From Nitrososphaera_A sp036522495 (GTDB lineage Archaea > Thermoproteota > Nitrososphaeria > Nitrososphaerales > Nitrososphaeraceae), in the NCBI GenBank assembly GCA_036522495.1, contig DATDFS010000064.1, positions 1 through 45,166 of the forward strand: a DNA stretch of 45,166 nucleotides. The letters run 5' to 3'. Below are positions 17,357 through 26,201 of the stretch, piece by piece. A program made the position numbers and the translations under genes. Under the pieces are notes generated by a model. It made no database searches. It saw only the letters and a program-made list of their open reading frames with translations, and was not told the DNA's origin. How positions within the stretch are numbered: the first letter of the stretch is position 1; the number at the start of each line of letters is the position of its first letter.

Positions 17357-18317
17357 CGAGAAAAAGACAGCCGACATGAGGGGGGTCTATGGAGATACCT
17401 TAGTAGAATTAGGCCGGACAGACAACAAAGTAGTTTGTATTGGAGCAGATACTACAGATTCACTTAAGACAAAGAAATTTGGAGACAAATTTCCTGATAG
17501 AATGTTTAACATAGGAATTGCAGAGGCGAATCTCGTTTCCATAGCCGCTGGGCTCGCAATAGCCGGTAAAATTGCGTTTGCCGGTACCTATGCAGCTTTT
17601 CTTCCAGGTAGGTGTCTGGATCAAATTCGCAACGCTATATGTTATCCGAGTCTTAATGTAAAGCTTGTTGTCTCGCACGCTGGCTTGACTGTGGGGCCTG
17701 ATGGAGCATCGCATCAGCAGATTGAAGATTTTTCAACTATGCGAGCTATTCCCAACATTAGAGTGATTGTGCCTGCGGATGCAGTATCAGTGGAACACGT
17801 GATAAAATCAATAGCTCATACTCCTGGCCCATTTTATGTTAGACTTGCAAGACCGTCTAGTGACGTCCTGTATGCAGAAAAAGAAACAGTATTCACCATA
17901 GGCAAAGGAAACATTTTACGTGACGGTTCAGATGCAACGATTATATCATGTGGATTAATGGTAGCAAGATCCTTGGAGGCAGCAGACATCTTGAAAAGAA
18001 ATGAAAATATTTCATGTCGAGTTGTAGATATGTTTTCGATCAAACCTATTGATACCGAGCTTGTGGAGAAATGTGGCAGAGAAACTGGAGCTATCGTGAC
18101 CGCTGAGGAACACAACGTCATTGGTGGACTCGGAGGAGCTGTAGCCGAAGCATCTACTGAGAGTTATCCTGTGCCAATTAAGCGTATAGGTGTTAAAGAT
18201 GTGTTTGGGGAATCTGCGAGGGATGAAGAGATTGACGCACTTCTTGAAAAGTATGGGCTAACTTCCACAGACATAGCTCGAGCAGTTGTTGAGTCAAGAG
18301 GCAGGAGCAAAGGATGA
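17343..18317 (+). CDS. Transketolase C-terminal subunit
   Basis: The pyrimidine-binding and C-terminal half of transketolase as a separate 324-residue polypeptide, as in most archaea with split transketolases. Motifs include the GIAEANLVSIAAGLA segment with the catalytic glutamate, the TYAAFLPGRCLDQIRN and HAGLTVGPDGASHQ segments, and the C-terminal KPIDTELV and TAEEHNVIGGLGGAVAE. It must assemble with the N-terminal half in the fusion protein upstream, whose gene it overlaps by 14 bp. The next gene overlaps its stop by four bases (ATGA), so the three are translationally coupled. Confidence 0.95.
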   Translation: MQLSSEKKTADMRGVYGDTLVELGRTDNKVVCIGADTTDSLKTKKFGDKFPDRMFNIGIAEANLVSIAAGLAIAGKIAFAGTYAAFLPGRCLDQIRNAICYPSLNVKLVVSHAGLTVGPDGASHQQIEDFSTMRAIPNIRVIVPADAVSVEHVIKSIAHTPGPFYVRLARPSSDVLYAEKETVFTIGKGNILRDGSDATIISCGLMVARSLEAADILKRNENISCRVVDMFSIKPIDTELVEKCGRETGAIVTAEEHNVIGGLGGAVAEASTESYPVPIKRIGVKDVFGESARDEEIDALLEKYGLTSTDIARAVVESRGRSKG

Positions 18318-18979
18318 AAATCTTTCTCGATACTGCTAATCTGGAGGCTATTAAGCTATACAATGACATGGGGCTTGTTGATGGTATTACAACAAATCCT
18401 AGCCTTCTCTCAAAGGAGAAGGGGAATCCCGCTGAAATAATGCGTGAAATTGTGAGAGTTGTTAAGGGGCCTGTGAGTTTAGAAGTTATAGCTACGAAAA
18501 CTGAAGAGATACTAGAGGAGGCCCACAACCTAAAGAAATATGGACAAAACGTAATTGTAAAAATTCCGATGATTCCAGACGGCATGAAAGCAGTCAAAAA
18601 GCTAAAGCAGGAAGGGATTGAAACCAATGTTACACTTGTTTTTTCTGCAAACCAGGCAATTCTGGCAGCAAAGGCAGGCGCATCTTATGTCAGTCCCTTT
18701 ATTGGAAGGTTAGATGACATAGGGAACGAAGGAATGATCATTATCAAAGATATTGTACAGATATTTAGAAATTATGAATTTAGAACCCAAGTTCTTGTAG
18801 CAAGTATAAGACACCCTGTTCATGTTATTGAAGCGGGAAAAGTCGGAGCAGATGTAGTTACACTCCCTCCAGATCTTTTAGGAAAAATGATGATGCACCC
18901 GCTTACGGAGAGGGGCCTCGCAGCGTTCTTATCTGATTGGGAAAAAGTTAAGAAAGAAAATCCTAAACTAACGATCTAG
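18314..18979 (+). CDS. Transaldolase / fructose-6-phosphate aldolase (TalC type)
   Basis: Class I aldolase of 221 residues, the short TalC/F6P-aldolase type. N-terminal MKIFLDTANLEAI, DGITTNPSLL and the Schiff-base lysine at residue 83 in IVKIPM are all present, followed by NVTLVFSANQAILAAKAGASYVSPFIGR and LPPDLLGKM. Whether it works as transaldolase or as F6P aldolase cannot be decided from sequence, but the operon with both transketolase halves and the epimerase argues for transaldolase in the non-oxidative pentose phosphate route. It overlaps the transketolase C-half by four bases and converges on a small membrane gene. Confidence 0.93.
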   Translation: MKIFLDTANLEAIKLYNDMGLVDGITTNPSLLSKEKGNPAEIMREIVRVVKGPVSLEVIATKTEEILEEAHNLKKYGQNVIVKIPMIPDGMKAVKKLKQEGIETNVTLVFSANQAILAAKAGASYVSPFIGRLDDIGNEGMIIIKDIVQIFRNYEFRTQVLVASIRHPVHVIEAGKVGADVVTLPPDLLGKMMMHPLTERGLAAFLSDWEKVKKENPKLTI

Positions 18980-18992
18980 CTCACTAACGAAT

Positions 18993-19184
18993 CTAGACAC
19001 GTTCCTTCTTATTTTGCTTCTTTGATCTAAATCTTGTTTTTTGTTTATTCAATTTAAGTAGTATTATTCCTGCGATGCCCCATAGCATTACTGCAAAAAG
19101 TGTCTGCTGAAAAAACCACAGCACGCCACCCGTTAATGCAAAAAACATACCTACGAGTCCAATAGTCTGTCTTTGTCTGACCAA
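18993..19184 (-). CDS. Small membrane protein, 63 residues
   Basis: Two hydrophobic helices at about residues 8-24 and 28-44, then a strongly basic tail rich in Lys/Arg/Gln ending KKERV. The first residues are basic too, so both ends probably face the cytoplasm. It lies 56 bp downstream of the last gene of the AAA+/VWA cluster on the same strand and may be its last gene. No family was recognised. Confidence 0.55.
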   Translation of the reverse strand: MVRQRQTIGLVGMFFALTGGVLWFFQQTLFAVMLWGIAGIILLKLNKQKTRFRSKKQNKKERV

Positions 19185-19240
19185 TTCAATTACTAATTCT
19201 AGTTAAAGTTCTATAAGAACCAAAAACTCAATATCATAGC

Positions 19241-20842
19241 TTAGGCTCGCAGCAGATTTATGACTTTTTTAGGCATGTCTTGTAACCTGCTGACAGCAAG
19301 TGTTTTCTCGTAGTTTAAGTATTTTAGATTATGAGCTATACCCACAGAATCATTTAAATTTCTACCCACTCCAAGCGCTACCATTTTTATCCCCATCTTT
19401 CGATATGATAGAACCATTTCCCGCACGGCCTCAAAATCAGACGGTTCGCCATCAGTTAATGTCACCATGATATCTGGCTTGAATGATTTTGCAACAGGAA
19501 TTAATAAACCATATATTTCTGCTAGAGGAGTCCCACCACTAGCCCCTATCTGCACTAATCTTCTCGCGCTAATCACTGACCATTTTACGTTTGGAGGTTT
19601 CACTATCCAGCATTTTACTTTCCTGGCTTCTGTATTAAAAGCATAAACTGCAAATTTTATTCCAAGGTAATGTAATGCTTCACATAGAGCAATTGTTGCC
19701 TGTTTGTATTCCAACTCTGCGTCTTCGATACTACTAGAGTGATCAAGCAAAATTGCAACCTTAGTCTTGATCGAAAGTTTAAAGTCTGTCAAAAACGGTT
19801 TTGGCAATGCTTCAGTATAACTTTCAGGGTCAAATTCCTCGCCAGTTTTATCATGCCGTTCGATCCAACCAGTCCTCCAATCCCTAAATGCTGCCTTTAT
19901 CTTTTGAATTAAATCGATGTCGTAAATTCGTGTTTCATCCAAATCCATTCTTTCAGGAATGCTTAAACCAAGGTTTTCTAAGCTTTCATAACCTTTGTTT
20001 TCTGTTTTTGTACTTTCCATTAGAAGAGTTTCAAATTCTCTCAATACATCGTTTCCTTCAACAACGTTTTTTGTTGCCTTGTCAATGTCATCGTGTTTTT
20101 GCCTGGTAGTGACCGCCTTTTCTATCTGCTTTAACAGATCACTTTGGTTAAGTGACATACCGCTTCTTGTCTTTGGAGCAATGATTGGAATTGATGTAAG
20201 AGGATCTATTTCAAGAATTTTGATTAGCCGAGGAATATGCCTTTCAATCAAATTAGTACCTTCACCACCTTTAATTGCCTCTTCGATCAACTGGTTCGCA
20301 AAGTCTGATGCCTTCTTCACTCTATCAAATTCACTTCCAAATAGTTCACCTTTTAGATATCCTGTTAGGAAGTACTGTGAAAAGGCCTCAACAACCTTGT
20401 GTCTTCCATAAAGAGAATTCAGAAGAGGACGCGACAACCAAGATATACTTTCATTGAAAATAATCTCTTTTATCATACCTTCCCATTCACGAAGTCCAAG
20501 AATTTCAAGACGTTTAGTTTCAATAGTATTAAGCAGAAGTCCAAATGCGTGATCATAACTTAGAACCTTTGTTGAATAAAGCATTCTCATTGATTCATAC
20601 CATAGTGCAACACGCCATTGTCTATATTTTTGAAAATCATTTCCAGGATAGTAATTAATAAGGGGAACTATGATTTGGTTTTTGTCAGGTTTAGATATGG
20701 GAGCCGTGTCTTGTGACAGAACTATCACAATCTTAGAATTGCCAGACCATCTTCTGGCCAAAAAGGTCGCGATCTCTAGTAAGACATCATTACGCATTAT
20801 CATGGCGGCTATTCCATACTCTCCCCAGATATTAGTCGCCAA
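19241..20842 (-). CDS. VWA-domain protein (CoxE/CobT-type), partner of the upstream AAA+ ATPase
   Basis: The 533-residue protein has a long N-terminal helical region (about 1-330) and a C-terminal von Willebrand A domain. The metal site (MIDAS) is complete: LLDHSSS (DxSxS) near residue 343, the Thr in GASGGTPLAE, and the Asp in LTDGEPSD. It lacks a signal peptide, so it is cytoplasmic. Its start overlaps the end of the smaller AAA+ ATPase gene by 11 bp. In known systems (NorQ/NorD, CbbQ/CbbO, CoxD/CoxE) such pairs insert metals into or remodel a target enzyme; the target here is unknown. Confidence 0.8.
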   Translation of the reverse strand: MATNIWGEYGIAAMIMRNDVLLEIATFLARRWSGNSKIVIVLSQDTAPISKPDKNQIIVPLINYYPGNDFQKYRQWRVALWYESMRMLYSTKVLSYDHAFGLLLNTIETKRLEILGLREWEGMIKEIIFNESISWLSRPLLNSLYGRHKVVEAFSQYFLTGYLKGELFGSEFDRVKKASDFANQLIEEAIKGGEGTNLIERHIPRLIKILEIDPLTSIPIIAPKTRSGMSLNQSDLLKQIEKAVTTRQKHDDIDKATKNVVEGNDVLREFETLLMESTKTENKGYESLENLGLSIPERMDLDETRIYDIDLIQKIKAAFRDWRTGWIERHDKTGEEFDPESYTEALPKPFLTDFKLSIKTKVAILLDHSSSIEDAELEYKQATIALCEALHYLGIKFAVYAFNTEARKVKCWIVKPPNVKWSVISARRLVQIGASGGTPLAEIYGLLIPVAKSFKPDIMVTLTDGEPSDFEAVREMVLSYRKMGIKMVALGVGRNLNDSVGIAHNLKYLNYEKTLAVSRLQDMPKKVINLLRA

Positions 20843-21635
20843 AAATAGATGTTATCATGTCCATAACCTTTCGATATTCTACCTCGCCCCATTGGTCATA
20901 TACATTTGCATATACGATCTCTGCTGCCTGCTTGCTCATGATACCTGTATTGAGCAGCTTTGCAAAGGCAATTGTTTCTCTCAAACTAGGACTATAGTAT
21001 AGTTCTTCCAAAGCTGCCGCCTCTCTCAAAACCTTTGCAAGCTTAATTGCTCGCTTTACATCGTCTATTTTTGAGCTATCGATTTTTGTGTGCTGGTTAA
21101 TAATTTGAAGCTCTGTTTCTTCTGGAGGATAGTCCAATCTTAGTCTAATTGGAAATCTGCTCAGCAGTTGAGGGGGTAACTCTTTTGTTCCTACATGCGA
21201 CAATGGATTGATTGTAGCAATTACAAACCAATCTGAAGACGCATTAACGATCTGACCTTCAGCTTCTTTTAATACCAATTGCCTTCTGTCATCGAGTGCT
21301 TCATCAAGTCTCAATAAGACATCTGCTTCCGCTGCATTTAGCTCATCTAGATATAGCATACTCGCATCTCGCATAGACTTCACGAGTATGCCTTCTACAA
21401 AGCTAATTTCTCCGTTATCGAGAGTTTTTGTACCAATTAAGTGAGATTCTCTTGTACGGAGACTAAAGTTTACAGAGTATAATTCTTTTTTGATCTGTGA
21501 TGCAAATTTCCTTACCAAAGTTGTTTTGCCTGTTCCTTTTGGACCTATGATCAAAGCAAATAATCCTGTTTGATATGCCTTGCCTAATATACCAAGGGCA
21601 TTATTCCAGTCAAGATAATTAACTTCCAGCATCAT
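20832..21635 (-). CDS. MoxR/CbbQ-type AAA+ ATPase
   Basis: AAA+ ATPase of about 267 residues, the short MoxR/NorQ/CbbQ type. Walker A is GPKGTGKTTLV, Walker B is MLYLDELNAAE, sensor 1 lies in VIATINPLSHVG, and the arginine-finger region is PPQLLSRFPIRLRL. The frame is also open from a TTG at 21647; I prefer the ATG at 21635 (MMLEVNYLDW). Its stop overlaps the start of a VWA protein, so the two form a translationally coupled ATPase/VWA pair. A second such pair is encoded 99-111 bp upstream on the same strand. Confidence 0.9.
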   Translation of the reverse strand: MMLEVNYLDWNNALGILGKAYQTGLFALIIGPKGTGKTTLVRKFASQIKKELYSVNFSLRTRESHLIGTKTLDNGEISFVEGILVKSMRDASMLYLDELNAAEADVLLRLDEALDDRRQLVLKEAEGQIVNASSDWFVIATINPLSHVGTKELPPQLLSRFPIRLRLDYPPEETELQIINQHTKIDSSKIDDVKRAIKLAKVLREAAALEELYYSPSLRETIAFAKLLNTGIMSKQAAEIVYANVYDQWGEVEYRKVMDMITSIFGD

Positions 21636-21746
21636 CCTCGATTCCAATCCTGTTACACAGATGATAATATAATAATATGATGATGTGTCCTAATACATTA
21701 GTTGGTACCCGATAATATCTTCCTTTTTTATGGTTGAATTTGGTGG

Positions 21747-23168
21747 CTAGGAACGAGCTCGAATAATCTGTTTTTTGTTGCTCAAATAGTCAGTGAGAAG
21801 TGCCTTGTCGATTATTCCTGGGTTAATATAATATGACCTGCCTTTAACAGGCTTTTCCATTTCATTGACATAACCTAGTAATGAATCCTCTTCACTTATC
21901 ATGATTGTGTCAATTTCAATTCCAAGTCTGTGACATTTTCTAGCTTCTTCAATCGTCCTGTCCCCAACATATTGATCCACCTGCTTGTAACGATAACAAA
22001 GATATACTACTTCTCCTGAGCTGATGTCCAGATTCATATCCTGATTTTCTTTGACATAGTGGAGGGTTTCTTTGTCTGCAGTGTAAAAATGGGAATATGG
22101 TTTTTGAGATAGAATCTCATCTTTCTCTTTTTCATTATCTATAAAACAAGCACTTGGATGGCCATCAGTTATTAGGACAATTCTTTTATTTGTCGCACCA
22201 TCTTTTTGGAGGATTTTATTTCCCAGTCGAAAAGCTGATTGGTAATTTGTATAGTGCAAAAAATCAGAACCCGGCTCAAATGTCTTTAGATATGGGATAT
22301 CATGGGGATCAACCTTTGAGGCCAAAGCTCCAAACCCAACAATGTAGATCGAGTCTGAAGGAAAATATTTCCGATTTAAAAGAAATAGGCTCCAAAGTGC
22401 TCTTTTGGCAGCTTCAATTCTACTCATATCGCCAAACATAGAAGAATAACGCATGGTTGAGCTTAAGTCAATGCAATAGACCAATGCTACTCTGACATCC
22501 TGCATTGTTTCATATTCTTCCAAGTCATCTATATCGATTTTTAATGGTATTTCGATTTGTGTGGTTTTCTTTGCTACCCTTCGAACAGTATTCAGCAATG
22601 AGTTTGGAACGTTAAGAAGTCGAATGTCATCACCAGGTTCATACTTTTTGTTCGTATCGAGTATGATGGAGCCATATCCTAAGGTGGTAGTATTATGAAC
22701 TCCAAAGTCACCAGATTTCAAAGCTTTCATTACATCATTCAAAATTTTTCCGCCGATATTTACAAAACCCTTTGAGCTAAGCCATTTTTGCGACTCTTTA
22801 AGATATCCTTTATGGATAAGCTGTCTTATTATGGGTTGTTGGGCAGAGACCTGACTTGGTGCTCCTGTAGCCCTCACACTTTGATTTCTCTCCTGCTTTT
22901 GGTTATGGTTTTCCTGATCGCTATCAGGTACTGCCAAGATATCCTGTAACGTTTGTTCAAGTTCTTGCAGATTCGGAATCTTTTCCCTCAGCACTTCCCG
23001 ACCAATAGTTCTTAGTAATTTATTCAGCAACTCATCAGATATGTTCTGTTCTCGTTGTTCTTCTTCTCTTCTATTTTGCGACTCTTTCAGATCTTCGTAG
23101 GGAAAATAAACGAATCCTTTTGAGCCAGGGCTATCGTTGCTGAACGAGACCATATCTGTTATTATCAC
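21747..23168 (-). CDS. VWA-domain protein (ChlD/BchD-like), partner of the large AAA+ ATPase
   Basis: The 473-residue protein has a charged, Glu/Gln-rich N-terminal region (residues about 20-130) and a VWA domain from about residue 220. The MIDAS elements are YCIDLSST (DxSxT rather than DxSxS) and LITDGHPSA; a middle block has FLLNRKYFPSDSIYIVGFGA. The C-terminus has GVVYLCYRYKQVDQYVG-type segments common to large VWA partners of ChlI-like ATPases. The start overlaps the ATPase gene by 38 bp if the GTG at 23168 is used, or by 23 bp with the ATG at 23153. Activity and target are unknown. Confidence 0.8.
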   Translation of the reverse strand: MIITDMVSFSNDSPGSKGFVYFPYEDLKESQNRREEEQREQNISDELLNKLLRTIGREVLREKIPNLQELEQTLQDILAVPDSDQENHNQKQERNQSVRATGAPSQVSAQQPIIRQLIHKGYLKESQKWLSSKGFVNIGGKILNDVMKALKSGDFGVHNTTTLGYGSIILDTNKKYEPGDDIRLLNVPNSLLNTVRRVAKKTTQIEIPLKIDIDDLEEYETMQDVRVALVYCIDLSSTMRYSSMFGDMSRIEAAKRALWSLFLLNRKYFPSDSIYIVGFGALASKVDPHDIPYLKTFEPGSDFLHYTNYQSAFRLGNKILQKDGATNKRIVLITDGHPSACFIDNEKEKDEILSQKPYSHFYTADKETLHYVKENQDMNLDISSGEVVYLCYRYKQVDQYVGDRTIEEARKCHRLGIEIDTIMISEEDSLLGYVNEMEKPVKGRSYYINPGIIDKALLTDYLSNKKQIIRARS

Positions 23169-24795
23169 TCTTGTCTAGCAATGGAGGTTGAATCCATCTC
23201 AAGCCCTCTAGAACCACCTCGATAACCGATGCAGAAAATTCCCCATCCAAGTCCTGTCTTGTACGAATATTATCGGTTTTTATTCCAAATTGATGCGCTT
23301 TATCTACAAGCTTAGTTTGTTCATCTTTGATGTATGCCATGGTTTCAACCAAGACTTGTTTTAGGGTGGGGAAGCTTACTATTTGTGATTCGTAGTCACC
23401 AAACTCAGATTTCTTACGACCTAGCATCATCTGGGATACATGAAAGGCTTTGTTTTCTTCAAAATCGTTTTTCAATTTTATTATTTGTTCAGAAGAGAGT
23501 CTTTGGACGTATTCCAGTGAAACATCTTTTGTTGCGCTACTGATTATTGAATCAAGCGTATTCGTCCTATTTTGGCGGTTGTCCTCCAACTCCGATAACT
23601 CGAATTTAGACGATTGATGGATGCTATGGAAGTCACAAAATCGAGGCACTGCATTTACATAATGTAATATTGACCGAGTTCGTTCTGCTTCACCTATCAA
23701 AAGCTCCATAGAATGGACTCCCATTCTAACACTTACACCTTTATCCTGGTTGATATCATGGTGATCCCTAGCTAACTGCGTGATCTTAGCGACGGTCCTT
23801 AGGATGAAAACTGGTAAAAACACATTTTTGGTATCAGCAATTCGTGCCTCCTGAACTATGATGAGCATCTCGTCAATAGTATTTTTTGGGTAGTGGGTAT
23901 CTATATGGCTTCTCAATCTATCAAACAATGGTTCGATAATCTTGCCAGAATGTGTGTAGTCAATTGGATTAGATGTTGCAATAATTTTTACATCTGGCTT
24001 GAAAACTACAGGATAGGCTCCCGTCGTGAATTTTCCTTCCTGTAGAACGCTCAACAATGCAACCTGTTTTCGTGGATCGAGTACTGGCAACTCGTCAATA
24101 CATAGAATCCCATGTCGGGCTTGTAATAGTTGACCAGGAGAATACGATTCAATACTATACAGTTCAACACCTTTCTTGGCAATTTTAATTGCATCAATTT
24201 GGCCTACCAGGTCCTTCACGGAAATATCGGGTGTAGCGAGGATGTATCTATATCGATGGGTTCCACTTATCCAATCAATTTTAGTATCCATCTTGTTATT
24301 ACTTATGATATCTTCGCATTCTTTAGAAACAGCAAATTCAGGCGAAGAACGAATGACTTCTGAACCATTCAGCAGGTCAATAAGTTGTTCTTCAGGAATG
24401 GAACTTGGAATATCATTTGTCATGGTCCCCCTGACCACAGGGATCAATGAAAGAAGATTCTTAGCGATTGATTCGGCAACTCTTGTTTTTGCTTGTCCAA
24501 TCTGTCCTACGAAAAGAATGTCGTGACCAGATAGAATAGCTCTGTTTATTGCTGGAATAACATCATCCTCATATCCAATAATACCTCTGTATGGATGCTC
24601 ACCCTTCTTCATTTTTGCTATAAGATTACCGCGTATTTGTTCTTCAACTGAAACGTGTTTATAATTGATTTGTAGCAAATCCCGTAATGTTTTGATCTCT
24701 TTATAATCCTCCGGAACACCCGGTAGTATTTCTGTATATTTGGGCTTTACATTATAGGAGCGATGTACAATGTCTTCTATAGTTTTTGAACTCAT
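23131..24795 (-). CDS. Large ChlI-like AAA+ ATPase
   Basis: The 554-residue protein has an N-terminal region of about 85 residues, then a AAA+ module of the magnesium-chelatase ChlI/MoxR group: GQIGQAKTRVAES (Walker A), ILCIDELPVLD (Walker B), IIATSNPIDYTHSG (sensor 1), EPLFDRLRSHIDT (arginine finger), and a helical C-terminal lid. There is a long insert between Walker A and Walker B with VRGTMTNDIPSSIPEEQL and DLVGQIDAIKI. It is paired with the VWA gene immediately downstream. True Mg- or Co-chelatases also need a large catalytic subunit (ChlH/CobN), which is not in the window, so no chelatase role is claimed. Confidence 0.87.
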   Translation of the reverse strand: MSSKTIEDIVHRSYNVKPKYTEILPGVPEDYKEIKTLRDLLQINYKHVSVEEQIRGNLIAKMKKGEHPYRGIIGYEDDVIPAINRAILSGHDILFVGQIGQAKTRVAESIAKNLLSLIPVVRGTMTNDIPSSIPEEQLIDLLNGSEVIRSSPEFAVSKECEDIISNNKMDTKIDWISGTHRYRYILATPDISVKDLVGQIDAIKIAKKGVELYSIESYSPGQLLQARHGILCIDELPVLDPRKQVALLSVLQEGKFTTGAYPVVFKPDVKIIATSNPIDYTHSGKIIEPLFDRLRSHIDTHYPKNTIDEMLIIVQEARIADTKNVFLPVFILRTVAKITQLARDHHDINQDKGVSVRMGVHSMELLIGEAERTRSILHYVNAVPRFCDFHSIHQSSKFELSELEDNRQNRTNTLDSIISSATKDVSLEYVQRLSSEQIIKLKNDFEENKAFHVSQMMLGRKKSEFGDYESQIVSFPTLKQVLVETMAYIKDEQTKLVDKAHQFGIKTDNIRTRQDLDGEFSASVIEVVLEGLRWIQPPLLDKSDNNRYGLVQQR

Positions 24796-25103
24796 AAATT
24801 ATGAAGTTCGCATCCTTTTCTCACGAATTTAAACATTCTCCATTGAAATTCATTTTTTTATCACATAGTAAGTGTGAAATGATTATTTTTATCTTCTTTT
24901 TCACCTAAAATAATGGGCGTTTATCTCTGATAATGGTATTCCACTGATATAATCTGCATATAATCATTTACACCTATGCGTCGGATTAAAGGTTGACTTT
25001 TATATGTGATTTTTTATCAGTTTTCAGACTTTTCGAGAACACTTTTCAGATGTTGGCAAATCCAGCATAGTTTTTATTGCGGGCGTTATTTTTAGTCTTT
25101 ACT

Positions 25104-25670
25104 TTGTCGGTATCAGACTATAAACACATTCTTAGAATTGCAGGTAAAGACATTGTAGGAAGCAAGAAATTGATTGTTGCATTGAGTGAAGTCAAGGGGA
25201 TTGGTTATAATTTTGCTCAAGTTTTACTTCAATCTTTGAATATAAGCTCCAACATTCGTGTGGGATTTTTAACAGACAAGGAACTGGCAGACATTGAGAC
25301 AGCTATTAAAAACCCTTCCAGATCAGGTATGCCATATTGGTATGTCAACAGAAGAAAAGACATGGATACAGGTTCTGATCAGCACCTGATTACATCTGAT
25401 CTTGACTTTGCAATCTCAAATGACATTGATCGTGAAAAGAATGTAATGAGTTGGCGCGGCTACAGGCACATGTTTGGTCTGAGGGTCAGAGGTCAGTGTA
25501 CACGAACGACTGGGAGAAGAGGGGGAGCAGTGGGTGTCAAGAGGACAGGCAAACCTATGCCAGGAGGTCCATCAGGCACACCTGCAGTTGGAGTAACAAC
25601 AACCCAAACGCCTACAACTGAGCCTTCTAAAGCTGTCGAATCGTCTTCAAAAGAGATGGTCAAGAAGTAA
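25104..25670 (+). CDS. rps13: Ribosomal protein S13
   Basis: Small-subunit head protein of about 188 residues. Family segments are clear: YKHILRIAGKDIVGSKK, ALSEVKGIGYNFA, MPYWYVNRRKDMDTG, and the C-terminal RGQCTRTTGRRGGAVGVKR. The frame is open from a TTG at 25077, but the TTG at 25104 (MSVSDYKHIL) fits the normal N-terminus. After the conserved core there is an additional Thr/Pro/Ser-rich tail of about 35 residues. A TATA-like TTTTATATG lies about 100 bp upstream, at about 24998. S4 follows 16 bp downstream; S11, which often comes next in archaea, is not here. Confidence 0.96.
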   Translation: MSVSDYKHILRIAGKDIVGSKKLIVALSEVKGIGYNFAQVLLQSLNISSNIRVGFLTDKELADIETAIKNPSRSGMPYWYVNRRKDMDTGSDQHLITSDLDFAISNDIDREKNVMSWRGYRHMFGLRVRGQCTRTTGRRGGAVGVKRTGKPMPGGPSGTPAVGVTTTQTPTTEPSKAVESSSKEMVKK

Positions 25671-25686
25671 TTGGAGCGAAGCGGGA

Positions 25687-26199
25687 ATGGGAGATCCTCG
25701 TAAATCAAAAAAGACGTTCCATAGGCCGAGAAGAATATGGACATCTGACCAGCTTAATGCTGAACTTTATATTATTGGATCGTATGGCCTAAGAAATAAA
25801 CGTGAATTGTGGAAGGCGCAGTCAGAGGTTGCTAGATTCAGAAATCAGTCACGAGCACTGCTCGCACTTCCATCGGATGTAAGATCCGAGAAAGAAACAC
25901 AATTGTTAGGCTTCTTGAACAGACTCGGGCTCGTAAGTGAATCTGCAACACTTGACGATGTTCTGAATCTTAAGATTGAAGACCTTCTTGAACGTAGGCT
26001 TCAAACAATAGTGATGAAGAAAGGGGGTACAAAATCGCCTCATCAGGCTCGGCAAGTTGTGGTTCATGGACACGTTTCCCTGGGCGATAGATTTGTAAAT
26101 GTCCCTGGATACCTTGTAAGGCGGGAAGAAGAGGCATCCATTCTATTACATACGACACTGGGTGGTGGTTCTACTTCCCAACCGCTAATGCATTCCTAG
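25687..26199 (+). CDS. rps4: Ribosomal protein S4
   Basis: Primary 16S-binding small-subunit protein, 170 residues, normal for archaeal S4. It starts MGDPRKSKKTFHRPRR, continues with the LRNKRELWKAQSEVARFRNQSR helix, and has an S4 RNA-binding domain (LERRLQTIV, QARQVVVHGHVSLGDRFVNVPGYLV). It is 16 bp after rps13 and convergent with the winged-helix gene, whose stop is two bases away. Confidence 0.97.
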   Translation: MGDPRKSKKTFHRPRRIWTSDQLNAELYIIGSYGLRNKRELWKAQSEVARFRNQSRALLALPSDVRSEKETQLLGFLNRLGLVSESATLDDVLNLKIEDLLERRLQTIVMKKGGTKSPHQARQVVVHGHVSLGDRFVNVPGYLVRREEEASILLHTTLGGGSTSQPLMHS

Positions 26200-26201
26200 C
26201 T

